DNA of 64,000 nucleotides from an uncultured Bacteroidota bacterium (GTDB lineage: Bacteria > Bacteroidota > Bacteroidia > Bacteroidales > P3), in assembly GCA_902774395.1 (NCBI GenBank), contig CACYIK010000014.1:40832-104831 (forward strand), read 5' to 3'. Each line of letters opens with the position of its first letter. Within the stretch, counting starts at the first letter, position 1. Below are positions 36,746-44,966 of this stretch, in pieces. Made by a program: the position numbers and the translations under genes. Under the pieces are notes generated by a model. The model was not told the DNA's origin and made no database searches. It worked only from the letters and a program-made list of their open reading frames with translations.

Positions 36746-36870
36746 TAAATCAGTATCATCTCCGTACCAAGTCCGTATCAACACCGTACCAAGTCCGACT
36801 ACAGTCGGAGATGATACGGTGTTGGTAGGGTGATGATAGGTTGATGGTAGGGGGTCGGTAGAGGGTAAAA
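36746..36870. repeat. Palindromic intergenic repeat block
   Basis: The 315-base gap between the HAD gene and the FMN-binding gene holds imperfect direct and inverted repeats. CCGTACCAAGTCCG occurs twice (one copy as CCGTACCAAGTCCGT). GTATCATCTCCG (36753-36764) is inverted at 36806-36817, and CAACACCGTA is inverted as TACGGTGTTG. A run of GGTAGGG/GATGGTAG units follows. I see no gene here. The rest of the gap (36614-36745) is AT-rich and featureless to me. Confidence 0.55.
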
Positions 36871-36872
36871 AG

Positions 36873-36900
36873 GGCGGCAGCCCCGGATGGGGCTGCCGCC
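36873..36900 (-). terminator. Terminator after FMN-binding gene
   Basis: A 12-bp GC stem (GGCGGCAGCCCC paired with GGGGCTGCCGCC, 4-base loop) followed on the minus strand by a CTTTTTA tail, 29 bases after the gene stop at 36929. Confidence 0.75.
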
Positions 36901-36928
36901 ATAGTAGTTGGTGGTGGTTGTACAAAGG

Positions 36929-37462
36929 TTAGAGGGTCTGCAGGGCGGCGCGGACACTCTTGGAGACACCGTTGGAGGTGTAGGTGGCACCGCTGACAGC
37001 GTCGACATCCTTCTTCAGCGCCTGCTTGACAGTGAGGCCGTTCCAGCTCTTGTAGAAGCCGGCATCCTCGACTTTCTTGGCAAATTTGGGGGTCTCCTTG
37101 TTCTGGAGCAGGTAAACGCCGGTGATGACCATCTTGGCATCGAAGGCGATAAGGACGGGAGTCTCGCCGGCATAGCCCTTGATGCCATCGCTGGCGGGCT
37201 TGGAGTAGACCACATAGCCGAGCACCTTGTTCTGGGCATCCATGACGGCGGTACGCTTAGCCTCTTTCTTGACACTCTTGACGGTGGGGAAAGCCTTGAT
37301 GATGGCTTTGTCGATACCGCCGGTCTGGGGTTGCTGGTTCTCGCACTGCTGCGTCTGGTGTTGTTTGTGGTGCGGACAGTTGCCGCAGTTGCCATGGTGC
37401 TGCGCCGAGGTTATGCCGCCGGCGAGGAAGGCCATGAAGGCCAATGCTATAAGTTTTTTCAT
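36929..37462 (-). CDS. Secreted FMN-binding domain protein
   Basis: A 177-residue protein with a signal peptide (MKKLIALAFMAFLAGGITSAQ) and a His/Cys/Gln-rich segment (HHGNCGNCPHHKQHQTQQC) that could bind metal. The FMN_bind domain (about residues 55-177) contains DAVSGATYTSNG, the flavin-attachment motif S/T-G-A-T as in NqrC/RnfG, and GYAGETPVLIAFD. It is a periplasmic or surface redox carrier candidate. It follows the CapA-like gene after 15 bases and is probably co-transcribed. Confidence 0.83.
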   Translation of the reverse strand: MKKLIALAFMAFLAGGITSAQHHGNCGNCPHHKQHQTQQCENQQPQTGGIDKAIIKAFPTVKSVKKEAKRTAVMDAQNKVLGYVVYSKPASDGIKGYAGETPVLIAFDAKMVITGVYLLQNKETPKFAKKVEDAGFYKSWNGLTVKQALKKDVDAVSGATYTSNGVSKSVRAALQTL

Positions 37463-37477
37463 CGTGATATTGTGTTT

Positions 37478-38746
37478 TTATTTGTTCTTATTATTAGTAC
37501 TGTTTTTCGTCTTTTCTTGCAGCAAGGCCCGCAGCAACGGGTTGCCGCGCAGCGGCACCACGCCGCTGGCCTTGGGATGGATGGGCAGGGTATTGCGGTA
37601 GTAGATACACTCTTCTATGTTGTATCCATTCTTCAGGCGACAAGCTTCCAACCGCTTACGTGTGTTAGCATCAAAGAGTTGCAACGCTTTTAGGTCGGCG
37701 CCTTTAATTTGATAGCTATCGGGATAGGCCACAGCATCGGTGCTTGGAACGATATAATACTGGTAAAGCCCGTCGACAGTGCCACGATGAACCCAATAGG
37801 GCAGGTAGTTCCAGTCGTCCAACACCCAGTGTCCTCTGTCTTCGATGCCACCCACTTCGATTCCCACCGAGAGCGTCAGTTCAACCATGATGCCACCATC
37901 GGTATTCACATCGCGCTGGTTGCTGACGAGGTTGCCCAATGAGTAGACCACCACTTCGGGATAACGTCCGTTGTCGGGGATGGCATCAAGTGTGAAATTC
38001 TGCACCACATGGGGATGCCCTCCGATGACGGCATCGCTACCATGCTCCAGCAGCCAACGGGCAATCGACTCCTGCTCCTTGTTGGCCTTGACGGCATACT
38101 CTATCCCCCAATGAATCAAAGTGATGACAAAATCGGCCCCTTTCTCTTTTGCCACACGCAAATCGCGGGCCATTTCAAGGGTATCGATAAGATTCACAAT
38201 ATTAGGTGCCACGGCGGGAATGCCGTTGGTGCCATAGGTATAGTTGAGCAGCGCCAGGCGAATGCCGTTTCGTTCCACCATCATGGGATGCTCTGCATCG
38301 CGCTGATCGCGGTCACGATAGGTGCCAAGGTGGGGAATGCCGAGACTGTCGAGGGCACGCAGTGTGCGTTCGAGACCATGCTTTCCCCGGTCCATGCAGT
38401 GATTGTTGGCGGTGGTCATGATGTCAAACCCCGCCTCCTTGGCACACGCCGCCAAAGCATCGGGTGCCGAAAACTGGGGATAGCCGCTGTAGGGTTTGCC
38501 GGCCAGCGGCACCTCGAGGTTGAGGATGGCCAGGTCGGCACTCTGGATATAGTCTTTCACATAGCGGAAGCAGGGGCTGTAGTCGTAGCTGCCGTCGGCC
38601 TGCTTGGCGGCGTTGTGCTGCGGCATGTGACCCATGAGGTCACCTGCGAAGATAATCTTCACGCTCTGAGCCTGAGCCGAATTGAAAATTGAAAAATGAA
38701 AATTGAAAATTAGGCTTGCGCAAACAAGCAGTAGGTATCGTTTCAT
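37478..38746 (-). CDS. CapA-family metallophosphatase-like secreted protein
   Basis: A 422-residue CapA/PgsA-like protein with a calcineurin-like fold: FAGDLMGHM, LNLEVPL, TANNHCMDRG, VITLIHWGIEY and GGHPHVVQ are the metal-binding motif series in order. Relatives make or hydrolyse poly-gamma-glutamate or are of unknown substrate. The signal peptide core FNFHFSIFNSAQ is encoded by a GAAAATTGAAAAATG microrepeat (38680-38712 on the plus strand). It lies three bases after the PNGase F-like gene. Confidence 0.85.
   Translation of the reverse strand: MKRYLLLVCASLIFNFHFSIFNSAQAQSVKIIFAGDLMGHMPQHNAAKQADGSYDYSPCFRYVKDYIQSADLAILNLEVPLAGKPYSGYPQFSAPDALAACAKEAGFDIMTTANNHCMDRGKHGLERTLRALDSLGIPHLGTYRDRDQRDAEHPMMVERNGIRLALLNYTYGTNGIPAVAPNIVNLIDTLEMARDLRVAKEKGADFVITLIHWGIEYAVKANKEQESIARWLLEHGSDAVIGGHPHVVQNFTLDAIPDNGRYPEVVVYSLGNLVSNQRDVNTDGGIMVELTLSVGIEVGGIEDRGHWVLDDWNYLPYWVHRGTVDGLYQYYIVPSTDAVAYPDSYQIKGADLKALQLFDANTRKRLEACRLKNGYNIEECIYYRNTLPIHPKASGVVPLRGNPLLRALLQEKTKNSTNNKNK
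38680..38712 (-). repeat. Microrepeat encoding CapA-like signal peptide core
   Basis: AATTGAAAATTGAAAAATG units encode the residues FNFHFSIFN of the signal peptide. Confidence 0.75.
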
Positions 38747-38749
38747 GGC

Positions 38750-40555
38750 TTAATATTCTATGATTAATGCTCCGCTGACGGCCCAGTGGCTGAACATGCC
38801 TTCGACAGGCTTGCCTTGTGGGATGGCGACGGTCATTGTATGCTCTTTGCCGTCGGCCCAGGGCGAGAGATCGAAGTATACGGGTTGCGTGGCGGTGCCG
38901 GGGCACCAGCCAGAGCGCGAATAGTCGCTGCTAGAGAGTCCGTTCCAGAAGTTGCCGGAGACGGGGTTAAGGTCGCGGTAGCAGCCGCAGTCCTGCCGCC
39001 AGGGGGTGTAGGTGAAAGCCACCTTGCCATCGATAAGGATGGTGTTCTGTTTAGGCACGAACTCGTCACCCTCGTCCCAGCCTCCGTGGCCAGTGGAGAT
39101 ATAGCGCAGCTTGGTAGTGACATTATCGGGAACGGTAAAGGTTACCGTCAGCGAGTCGGTGCCAAACAGCTTGCCGTAGTTCTGTCCAGCCATCTCCAGC
39201 ACGTTGCAGGTATTGAAGAGTGAGAGGCATATCTCGTCGTCGCCTTCATAGGTCTTACCATCGTTGCGGGTGTCGTTGGGATACGATTTCAGGTCGACAG
39301 TAACGATATGGCCACCACGGTCATAGTTACCAATCCAGACGCCAATCCAGATGTCGTCGCCCTGAAGATAACCGCTTAGGTCGGTGACTTCCTGCCGGTA
39401 GTATGTCTCCGTACGCCAATCGACGCCAAAGTCTTTCATACGCTCGTTGAAGTGCCCCACGCCGAAGGGGGTGAAAAAACGCATCAGCTCCACTGGAGGA
39501 TGATAGCGTATAACCCATTCGTATTGAGGATGGCTTTCTCTAGTGCAAACCATGCCCTGATAGCGCTGTCCATCACGGCCAACGATGGTGGGCAGCGAGT
39601 CGGGGTGTTCGAAAATGCCTTGCATGAAATACTCGCCGAAATAGCTTGTGGGAATAACGAAGAGGCTACCCGTGCGGTCGTAAGCATCGCCGTTGCTGCG
39701 CTGGTGCAATTCAACGAAGGTCTGGTAGTGACGTGGCAGCACCGGCAGCTTGACGCGTTTGAGAGCCAGTGTGCCACCGGCGAAATGCATCACGGTGTCG
39801 TAGGGTATGGCCTCATAGTTGAAGGTGTCGGCATAGTTCTTCATCCCCCAGCAAAGTTGCACACTGTCGAAGATGCGGGTGGTGACCACGAGGCGCTCTT
39901 TCATGATGCGGTCGAGCTCGCGGGGCGACACACGGCGGCCGCCGTCTTCGACCACCCTCATCCCAAGCCCATGGTATGCTAGTGCATCATCATACTCAGC
40001 CTTGACGAGTTTCAGTCGCAGCTGCCCGTTGCGGGTGAAACTGCGTAGCACGCCACGGTTGAGACCGTAGTAAGGGAGCGGGTTGGCGCTGACGGGGGCC
40101 CGCTCGTCCATCTCAAACACCAATGTGTTGCTGTTGATGGAGCAAGTGTATTTTGCGCCTTCCCGCTTCCATTCTATGTCGTTGCGGCTGAAACGGGTGC
40201 GGTAATAGTAAACGCTATCAGGATAGGTGGCGGTGACCGTGATGCTGTCGGCTGCATAGTCGACCGAGGTCTCCGTCTGGCAGTAGCCTTGTATCAGTTC
40301 GCCTTGGGGTCTGTCGGTGAGAATGGTGATGATATCCCCCTCCCTCGCCACGTTGATGACCGTCGTATCGGTCTTCTCTCCGTATTCAAACTGGTAGTAG
40401 GTAAACCTATTGGCACCCTTCGGAATCTTCACCTCCTGCGCTTGCGCCGAAATGAAAAATGAAAAATGAAAAATGAAAAATAAACCGACGCAAAAGAACC
40501 TGCGCCAACCACTGACCACTGACCACTGACTACTGGTTACTTTCATAATTTTCAA
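38750..40555 (-). CDS. Peptide-N-glycosidase F-like secreted protein
   Basis: A 601-residue secreted protein. The C-terminal 250 residues match the PNGase F C-terminal lobe: YISTGHGGWDEGDEF, a proline-rich strand TYTPWRQDCGCYRDLNP and SGNFWNGLSSSDYSRSGW with WCPGT, then IPQGKPVEGMFSHWAVSG. PNGase F removes N-glycans from glycoproteins. An extra N-terminal region of about 250 residues precedes the two catalytic-lobe domains, as in some Bacteroides homologues. The catalytic Asp/Glu residues cannot be placed with certainty by eye. The signal region contains two microrepeats (40451-40483, 40508-40540). It sits in an operon with a C69 dipeptidase, which would fit glycoprotein digestion. Confidence 0.78.
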   Translation of the reverse strand: MKIMKVTSSQWSVVSGWRRFFCVGLFFIFHFSFFISAQAQEVKIPKGANRFTYYQFEYGEKTDTTVINVAREGDIITILTDRPQGELIQGYCQTETSVDYAADSITVTATYPDSVYYYRTRFSRNDIEWKREGAKYTCSINSNTLVFEMDERAPVSANPLPYYGLNRGVLRSFTRNGQLRLKLVKAEYDDALAYHGLGMRVVEDGGRRVSPRELDRIMKERLVVTTRIFDSVQLCWGMKNYADTFNYEAIPYDTVMHFAGGTLALKRVKLPVLPRHYQTFVELHQRSNGDAYDRTGSLFVIPTSYFGEYFMQGIFEHPDSLPTIVGRDGQRYQGMVCTRESHPQYEWVIRYHPPVELMRFFTPFGVGHFNERMKDFGVDWRTETYYRQEVTDLSGYLQGDDIWIGVWIGNYDRGGHIVTVDLKSYPNDTRNDGKTYEGDDEICLSLFNTCNVLEMAGQNYGKLFGTDSLTVTFTVPDNVTTKLRYISTGHGGWDEGDEFVPKQNTILIDGKVAFTYTPWRQDCGCYRDLNPVSGNFWNGLSSSDYSRSGWCPGTATQPVYFDLSPWADGKEHTMTVAIPQGKPVEGMFSHWAVSGALIIEY

Positions 40556-40580
40556 TTCTCAATTTTCAATTTTCAATTTC
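40451..40580 (-). repeat. Cluster of three microrepeats
   Basis: GAAAAATGAAAAATG units (40451-40483) encode the signal core FFIFHFSFF. CACTGACCACTGACC units (40508-40540) encode TSSQWSVVSG at the extreme N-terminus. TTTTCAATTCTCAATTTTC units (40547-40580) fill the gap to the C69 gene and touch its stop. Confidence 0.8.
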
Positions 40581-42152
40581 TCAGAATCCCATTCCGAACA
40601 TCTGCCAGTAGTCGGCTTCGAGGTTCTTCCAGGCAGCGGTGGTGCTCTCGTAGATCTGCTTGGTGTAGGCGTTGAGGCGTTTGTAGGCTTTCTTGGGGCT
40701 GTCCTTGATTTCCTCTTCGAGGGCTTTGAGGCCGCTGAAGGCGCTGCCTTCCTGCTGGAGGACGGCGTTCATGTGCTGCTTCTTGGTGCGCTGCCAGGCG
40801 ACGGTAGCCAGCTTGTTGGCACGGCGGAACTGCCAGAGCCAGGCTTCGGGGTCGTAGCTCTTTTGGCCGCAGCGGGTGAAGGCTTCGGGCAGCTCGGTGG
40901 TGCCACAGAAGATGGGGATGCGGGGGCTCTGGCCGGGATTGTCGACGGCCATCCAGCAGATGCCACCCACCTCGTCGGGAAGCCAGTCGCGCAGCTGGGC
41001 CACGAAGCTGTAGCTGCACCACGCCACACTGACGGTACGCTTGAAGTCGATGGTGCCGGGAGCCAGCATATTAAGTGTCTGCTGCATGGTGCCACCCAGC
41101 CAGGGGTTGGCGATGGGGCTGATGATGGTATCTTTGTAGCTGCTGCCGTCGTCGCGCTTGCGGTTCACCACCACCTTGAGGTTCTTGCACATATCCATGT
41201 CGGTGCCCTCGTAGGTGGAGCGCAGCAGTTCCATGACGTCGGTGACGTCGACGGGGTTGTCGGGCTTGATGCTGAAGGGCAACTCAGGCATGTCGTAGGT
41301 GAATCCCTGCGAGGGTGCCAGAGCGTTGAAGATAAACCACTCGCGCTCGCGGAAGTTACGGCCGTTGGCCCACGAAGTATTGTAGGCTTTCCAGAAGCAG
41401 AACTCGCCCTCGCCGTCCCAGAGGAAGTATTTCTTGGCCACAGCCTCGACATTGTCGGAGCACATGAAGTACTCGGGGTTGTTGCGCTGCAGCTTGCCGA
41501 TGCGCGGGATGTTGCAACTCACGGCGATGTGGTCGTCGGGCACACGTTGTGCCACCCACACGGCGCCAATCTCGGTGCGGCCGCAGCCGATGATTTCCAT
41601 CTGCCACACCTCCTTGCGGTCGGCGATGGTGATGCATTCGCCACCGTCGGCATAGCCGTATTTCGTCGCCAGCGATCCGATGAGACGTATGGCCTCACGC
41701 GCCGTAGTACAGCGTTGCAGGGCGATGCGTTCCAGCTCCTCGATGAGGAACATGGCGTTGGGGTTCTCCAGCGTATCGGGACCGCTGAAGGTGCTCTCTC
41801 CAATGGCCAGCTGGTGCTCGTTGAGGCAGGGGTATGAGCTATTGAGATAGGCATAGGTGTGGGCCACCTCGGGGATGGTGCCGGCCACACGGACTCCCGT
41901 GGTGTCGGTGGGCGAGACGGTATGCATCGTACCCTTGCGGACCTCGTGCTTGGTGCCTTTCTTGTGGTCCGCCGCCGGCTCGACGGTCATCCAGGTGCGG
42001 TAGCGACCGTCGCAGGTGTGCGACGTGATGACGCTGCCGTCGGTCGAAGCACGCTTGCCCACCATGATGGAGGTGCAACTCTCCTTGTGATTTATCTGGG
42101 CGCCTGCCATCAGCGGCAACGCCAAAGCCAAAAGTATCAGTATTTTCTTCAT
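40581..42152 (-). CDS. C69-family secreted dipeptidase
   Basis: A 523-residue N-terminal-nucleophile dipeptidase (PepD-like). The signal peptide MKKILILLALALPLMAGAQ is followed by the nucleophile cysteine in KESCTSIMVGKRAS (about Cys26), then DGSVITSHTCDGRYRTW, typical of the family. The active enzyme requires removal of residues before the cysteine. The substrate is probably short peptides. A TATCTTTG promoter element lies at 42178-42185 on this strand, about 26 bases upstream, so this gene heads the four-gene operon C69, PNGase F-like, CapA-like, FMN-binding. Confidence 0.9.
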   Translation of the reverse strand: MKKILILLALALPLMAGAQINHKESCTSIMVGKRASTDGSVITSHTCDGRYRTWMTVEPAADHKKGTKHEVRKGTMHTVSPTDTTGVRVAGTIPEVAHTYAYLNSSYPCLNEHQLAIGESTFSGPDTLENPNAMFLIEELERIALQRCTTAREAIRLIGSLATKYGYADGGECITIADRKEVWQMEIIGCGRTEIGAVWVAQRVPDDHIAVSCNIPRIGKLQRNNPEYFMCSDNVEAVAKKYFLWDGEGEFCFWKAYNTSWANGRNFREREWFIFNALAPSQGFTYDMPELPFSIKPDNPVDVTDVMELLRSTYEGTDMDMCKNLKVVVNRKRDDGSSYKDTIISPIANPWLGGTMQQTLNMLAPGTIDFKRTVSVAWCSYSFVAQLRDWLPDEVGGICWMAVDNPGQSPRIPIFCGTTELPEAFTRCGQKSYDPEAWLWQFRRANKLATVAWQRTKKQHMNAVLQQEGSAFSGLKALEEEIKDSPKKAYKRLNAYTKQIYESTTAAWKNLEADYWQMFGMGF

Positions 42153-42177
42153 CGTGTTGTGTTATCTAAGAAGTCGC

Positions 42178-42185
42178 AAAGATAC
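42178..42185 (-). promoter_or_regulatory. Bacteroidota -7 element, C69 operon
   Basis: TATCTTTG on the minus strand, about 26 bases before the ATG at 42152. Confidence 0.65.
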
Positions 42186-42195
42186 GAAATATTTT

Positions 42196-42501
42196 TCATT
42201 CCCCACATTTTTCCAGCAGAAAACTGACGGGACGGAAGCCGTCGTTGCAACTGATCATCGCGCTGTAGGGGTTTCGCATCCAACCGTCGTAGAAGTTACC
42301 CTCGCCACGTGACAATGCCTCGACGAAAGTTCGCATGCTCTCCCATGCGCTGTCGCACATGCCGTCGGGTTTCCTTCCCTCACATGCAAGCCACGTCTGG
42401 CCCTCCTGCACATCGCAGGTATGTTCTATCGGATTTTCGTAGAGTTGCTGCAGATCCTTGTAGTCTGCCTTGCGTATGGCGGTTATCTTGACGTCGTACA
42501 T
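42196..42501 (-). CDS. TIGR04076-like small protein
   Basis: A 101-residue protein. The ATG at 42501 gives MYDVKITAIRKADYKDL, a family-like start; the upstream frame adds 13 residues that overlap the symporter end. Motifs CDVQEGQTW and DGMCDSAWESM, followed by GWMRNPYSAMISCNDGFRPVSF, resemble the TIGR04076 family of short cysteine-rich proteins. The conserved cysteines might bind metal. Function unknown. It follows the symporter gene after 11 bases. Confidence 0.75.
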   Translation of the reverse strand: MYDVKITAIRKADYKDLQQLYENPIEHTCDVQEGQTWLACEGRKPDGMCDSAWESMRTFVEALSRGEGNFYDGWMRNPYSAMISCNDGFRPVSFLLEKCGE

Positions 42502-42512
42502 AATTCTTTCAT

Positions 42513-44093
42513 TCAAGCATTCATTTGATCCTCGTGCCAATACTCCACATCCTTGATTCCCAACTTATCGGGATTGAACACCGGCTCGAGGCCCTGCTTC
42601 TTCTGCTGCTCGTAGTCGCGGAGCGTCCGCAGTGCCTTAGGAGAGAGGATAAGGATAGTGACGATGTTGATCCATGCCATCGCGCCCACACCGATGTCGC
42701 CCACCTTCCACACGATACCGCTGCCGACAAGGGAGCCGATGAACACAGCACTGATGGTGGCTATACGTAGCACCCATACCACTATCTTCTCGACGCGGTC
42801 GTCGCCGAAATGGAGGTCTTCACGCTCCAGTTCATCGAGACGTTCGGGATGTTTCTTATAGATGCGGCGGCGGTAGCGGTTGAAGAGGTACACGAGGTTA
42901 GTCTCGGCGTAATAGTAACAAGCCATGATGGTGGTGAAGGCGAAGAAGAAGAGGGCAATGGAGACAATCATCTCGCCGACATTGGGGCCCACCAATGTGC
43001 TGACGGCACCGGTGGTGTAGAACACGCCGGGTTCGCCTGCCGGTGCGGCAGGGTTCTGCTGAAGGTAGGACACCACGGGGCCGCCAGGTGTCTGCGCCAC
43101 AGATTCGATGAGGTTGTAGGTCTTGCAGGCCAATATCATCATGGCCGTGGCGGTGCAGACCAGCAGGGTGTCGATATAGACCGAGAAAGCCTGGACGAGG
43201 CCCTGCTTGACGGGGTGGCTCACTTTGGCGGCTGCCGCCACGATGGGACCTGTACCCTGCCCTGCCTCGTTGCTATAGATACCACGTTTCACGCCCCATG
43301 CGATGGTGGTTCCCAGCAAGGCTCCCGTCACCTCGTTGACACCCACGGCGCCTCGCAGCATCTGCATGAAGACATCGGGCACAATCTGCCAATGGACAGC
43401 CAGCACCACCAACGAGAGGATGATGTATACCACAGCCATCACGGGAGCCACGATCTGCGCCACGCTGGCGATACGTTTCACGCCACCGATGATGACCATA
43501 GCGATGAGCATGGCCACGACGAGGCCTATCACCCACACGTCGACGCCAAAGGCTTGAGAGCAGCTGAGGGCGATGCCGTTGCACTGCACCGGCGGCAGGA
43601 AGACACCACAAGCCAATGCCACCAGCACGGCGAACACACACCCCAGGAAGGGGCTGCGGAGACCTTTCTCGATATAGTAGGCCGGGCCACCACGGAACTG
43701 GCCGTTGTGGTTCTCCTTGTATATCTGTGCCAGCGTAGCCTCGACGAAGGCGCTGCCGGCGCCGAAGAAGGCGATGACCCACATCCAGACAATGGCGCCA
43801 GGGCCGCCGAAGCCGATGGCGGTGGCCACACCGACGATATTACCCGTACCCACACGGCCCGAGAGGGCCATGGCGAAAGCTTGGAACGACGAGATGCCGA
43901 CGGTCTTTTTACCGCCTTCCTGCTTGCCGAAGAGCAACTTCATCATCTCGCGGAAACGGCGCACCTGCACGAAACGTGTGCGGAAAGAGAAATAGAGGCC
44001 CGCCAGCAGACACAGAATCACCAGTGCCGGGCTCCACACCCAGTCATTGACGGTCTCTATCGCCGTCGTCAACCATTGTCTAAAAGATTCCAT
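42513..44093 (-). CDS. Alanine/sodium symporter (AGCS family)
   Basis: A 526-residue AGCS-family transporter with about eleven membrane helices. Signatures are WVWSPALVILCLLAGLYFSFRTRF (quoted in part), SFQAFAMALSGRVGTGNIVGVATAI and GVKRGIYSNEAGQGTGP. It imports alanine or glycine with sodium (or proton). A TACTTTTG promoter element lies at 44130-44137. It is divergent from the gene at 44204. Confidence 0.9.
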   Translation of the reverse strand: MESFRQWLTTAIETVNDWVWSPALVILCLLAGLYFSFRTRFVQVRRFREMMKLLFGKQEGGKKTVGISSFQAFAMALSGRVGTGNIVGVATAIGFGGPGAIVWMWVIAFFGAGSAFVEATLAQIYKENHNGQFRGGPAYYIEKGLRSPFLGCVFAVLVALACGVFLPPVQCNGIALSCSQAFGVDVWVIGLVVAMLIAMVIIGGVKRIASVAQIVAPVMAVVYIILSLVVLAVHWQIVPDVFMQMLRGAVGVNEVTGALLGTTIAWGVKRGIYSNEAGQGTGPIVAAAAKVSHPVKQGLVQAFSVYIDTLLVCTATAMMILACKTYNLIESVAQTPGGPVVSYLQQNPAAPAGEPGVFYTTGAVSTLVGPNVGEMIVSIALFFFAFTTIMACYYYAETNLVYLFNRYRRRIYKKHPERLDELEREDLHFGDDRVEKIVVWVLRIATISAVFIGSLVGSGIVWKVGDIGVGAMAWINIVTILILSPKALRTLRDYEQQKKQGLEPVFNPDKLGIKDVEYWHEDQMNA

Positions 44094-44129
44094 CTTACAG
44101 TAATTTTTTCATTATAAACAAAACAACTG

Positions 44130-44137
44130 CAAAAGTA
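44130..44137 (-). promoter_or_regulatory. Bacteroidota -7 element, symporter gene
   Basis: TACTTTTG on the minus strand, 37 bases before the symporter ATG at 44093. Confidence 0.55.
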
Positions 44138-44191
44138 CAAACTTTCCCCGACATAGCAAAATATTTTTTCCACCGTTCCGAAAATATTACG

Positions 44192-44199
44192 TATTTTTG
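44192..44199 (+). promoter_or_regulatory. -7 element four bases from a start codon
   Basis: TATTTTTG lies immediately before the ATG at 44204 (four bases between). Transcription would start at or near the start codon, so the mRNA is probably leaderless. Confidence 0.55.
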
Positions 44200-44203
44200 C
44201 ACC

Positions 44204-44872
44204 ATGAAAAACGACGTCACCATACGTTCTTGTCCCGAGCTGATGGAAGCCATCCAGCAGATAGGGCTCGTACCGCTGCTGGACAGCGGCATTCCTGGTT
44301 TTTCGGCCGACGAACTCGTCGACCCGAGCTGCCGCTATGTGAGGACTGACGACGGCTGGGAGTGGCCGCTGTGGCAGTGGAAAGGCCCCATCGTCACCGA
44401 AGGGCACTTTGCCTATGGCAAGTTCTTCAACAGCAAGGCTGGATTCGTCTCCATGGACTGGTGGCCCGACCTCTGCAACTACCGCCGCGCCAAATACCCT
44501 GAACCCGACAGTGAGAGCATCGAAGGTGTGGTGCTGGACATCCTGAGAGTCAACGGCAGCATGATCACCCGCGAGCTGCGCTCTGCCTGTGGCTTTGACG
44601 GGCCCAAGATGCGCAGCCGTTTCGACACCTATGTCACACGCCTCCAGATGGCCTGCCGCGTTGTCACCGAAGACTTCGTCTACCCCACCGACAAGCACGG
44701 CAACAGCTACGGCTGGGGGTGGGCCCTCCTCACCACCCCGGAGCACCTCTTTGGCCACGATGCCAACCCGTGCCGCCGCAGTCCCGAGGAGTCGCTTGCA
44801 CGCCTCGTAGCCCACCTGCACGCGCTCCTGCCGCAGGCTTCCGAAAAGAGCATCCTCAAACTTATCGGCTGA
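44204..44872 (+). CDS. AlkZ-related conserved protein
   Basis: A 222-residue soluble protein of a group common in gut Bacteroidales: GLVPLLDSGIPGFSADEL, then WPLWQWKGPIV, GHFAYGKFFNSKAGFVS and DWWPDLCNYRR. The second half is winged-helix-like (VNGSMITRELRSACGF, FDTYVTRLQMACRVV), similar to helix-turn-helix domains of the AlkZ/YcaQ DNA-glycosylase group, although the catalytic part is not evident. The role is unknown. It carries its own promoter at 44192. Confidence 0.72.
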   Translation: MKNDVTIRSCPELMEAIQQIGLVPLLDSGIPGFSADELVDPSCRYVRTDDGWEWPLWQWKGPIVTEGHFAYGKFFNSKAGFVSMDWWPDLCNYRRAKYPEPDSESIEGVVLDILRVNGSMITRELRSACGFDGPKMRSRFDTYVTRLQMACRVVTEDFVYPTDKHGNSYGWGWALLTTPEHLFGHDANPCRRSPEESLARLVAHLHALLPQASEKSILKLIG

Positions 44873-44909
44873 CGGACAAAAAAGTGAATAGAGAAATCAA
44901 AAAAAGTCG

Positions 44910-44917
44910 TATCTTTG
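44910..44917 (+). promoter_or_regulatory. Bacteroidota -7 element, DUF1846 gene
   Basis: TATCTTTG, 49 bases before the ATG at 44967. Confidence 0.6.
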
Positions 44918-44966
44918 CACCGATTTTCCCTCCTCTGGAGACCATATATCTATTTTATTTTTAGTG

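Noticed and set aside
42810..44117. 435-residue open frame on the plus strand
   Set aside because: It is antisense to the alanine symporter; His/Gly/Asp-rich shadow.
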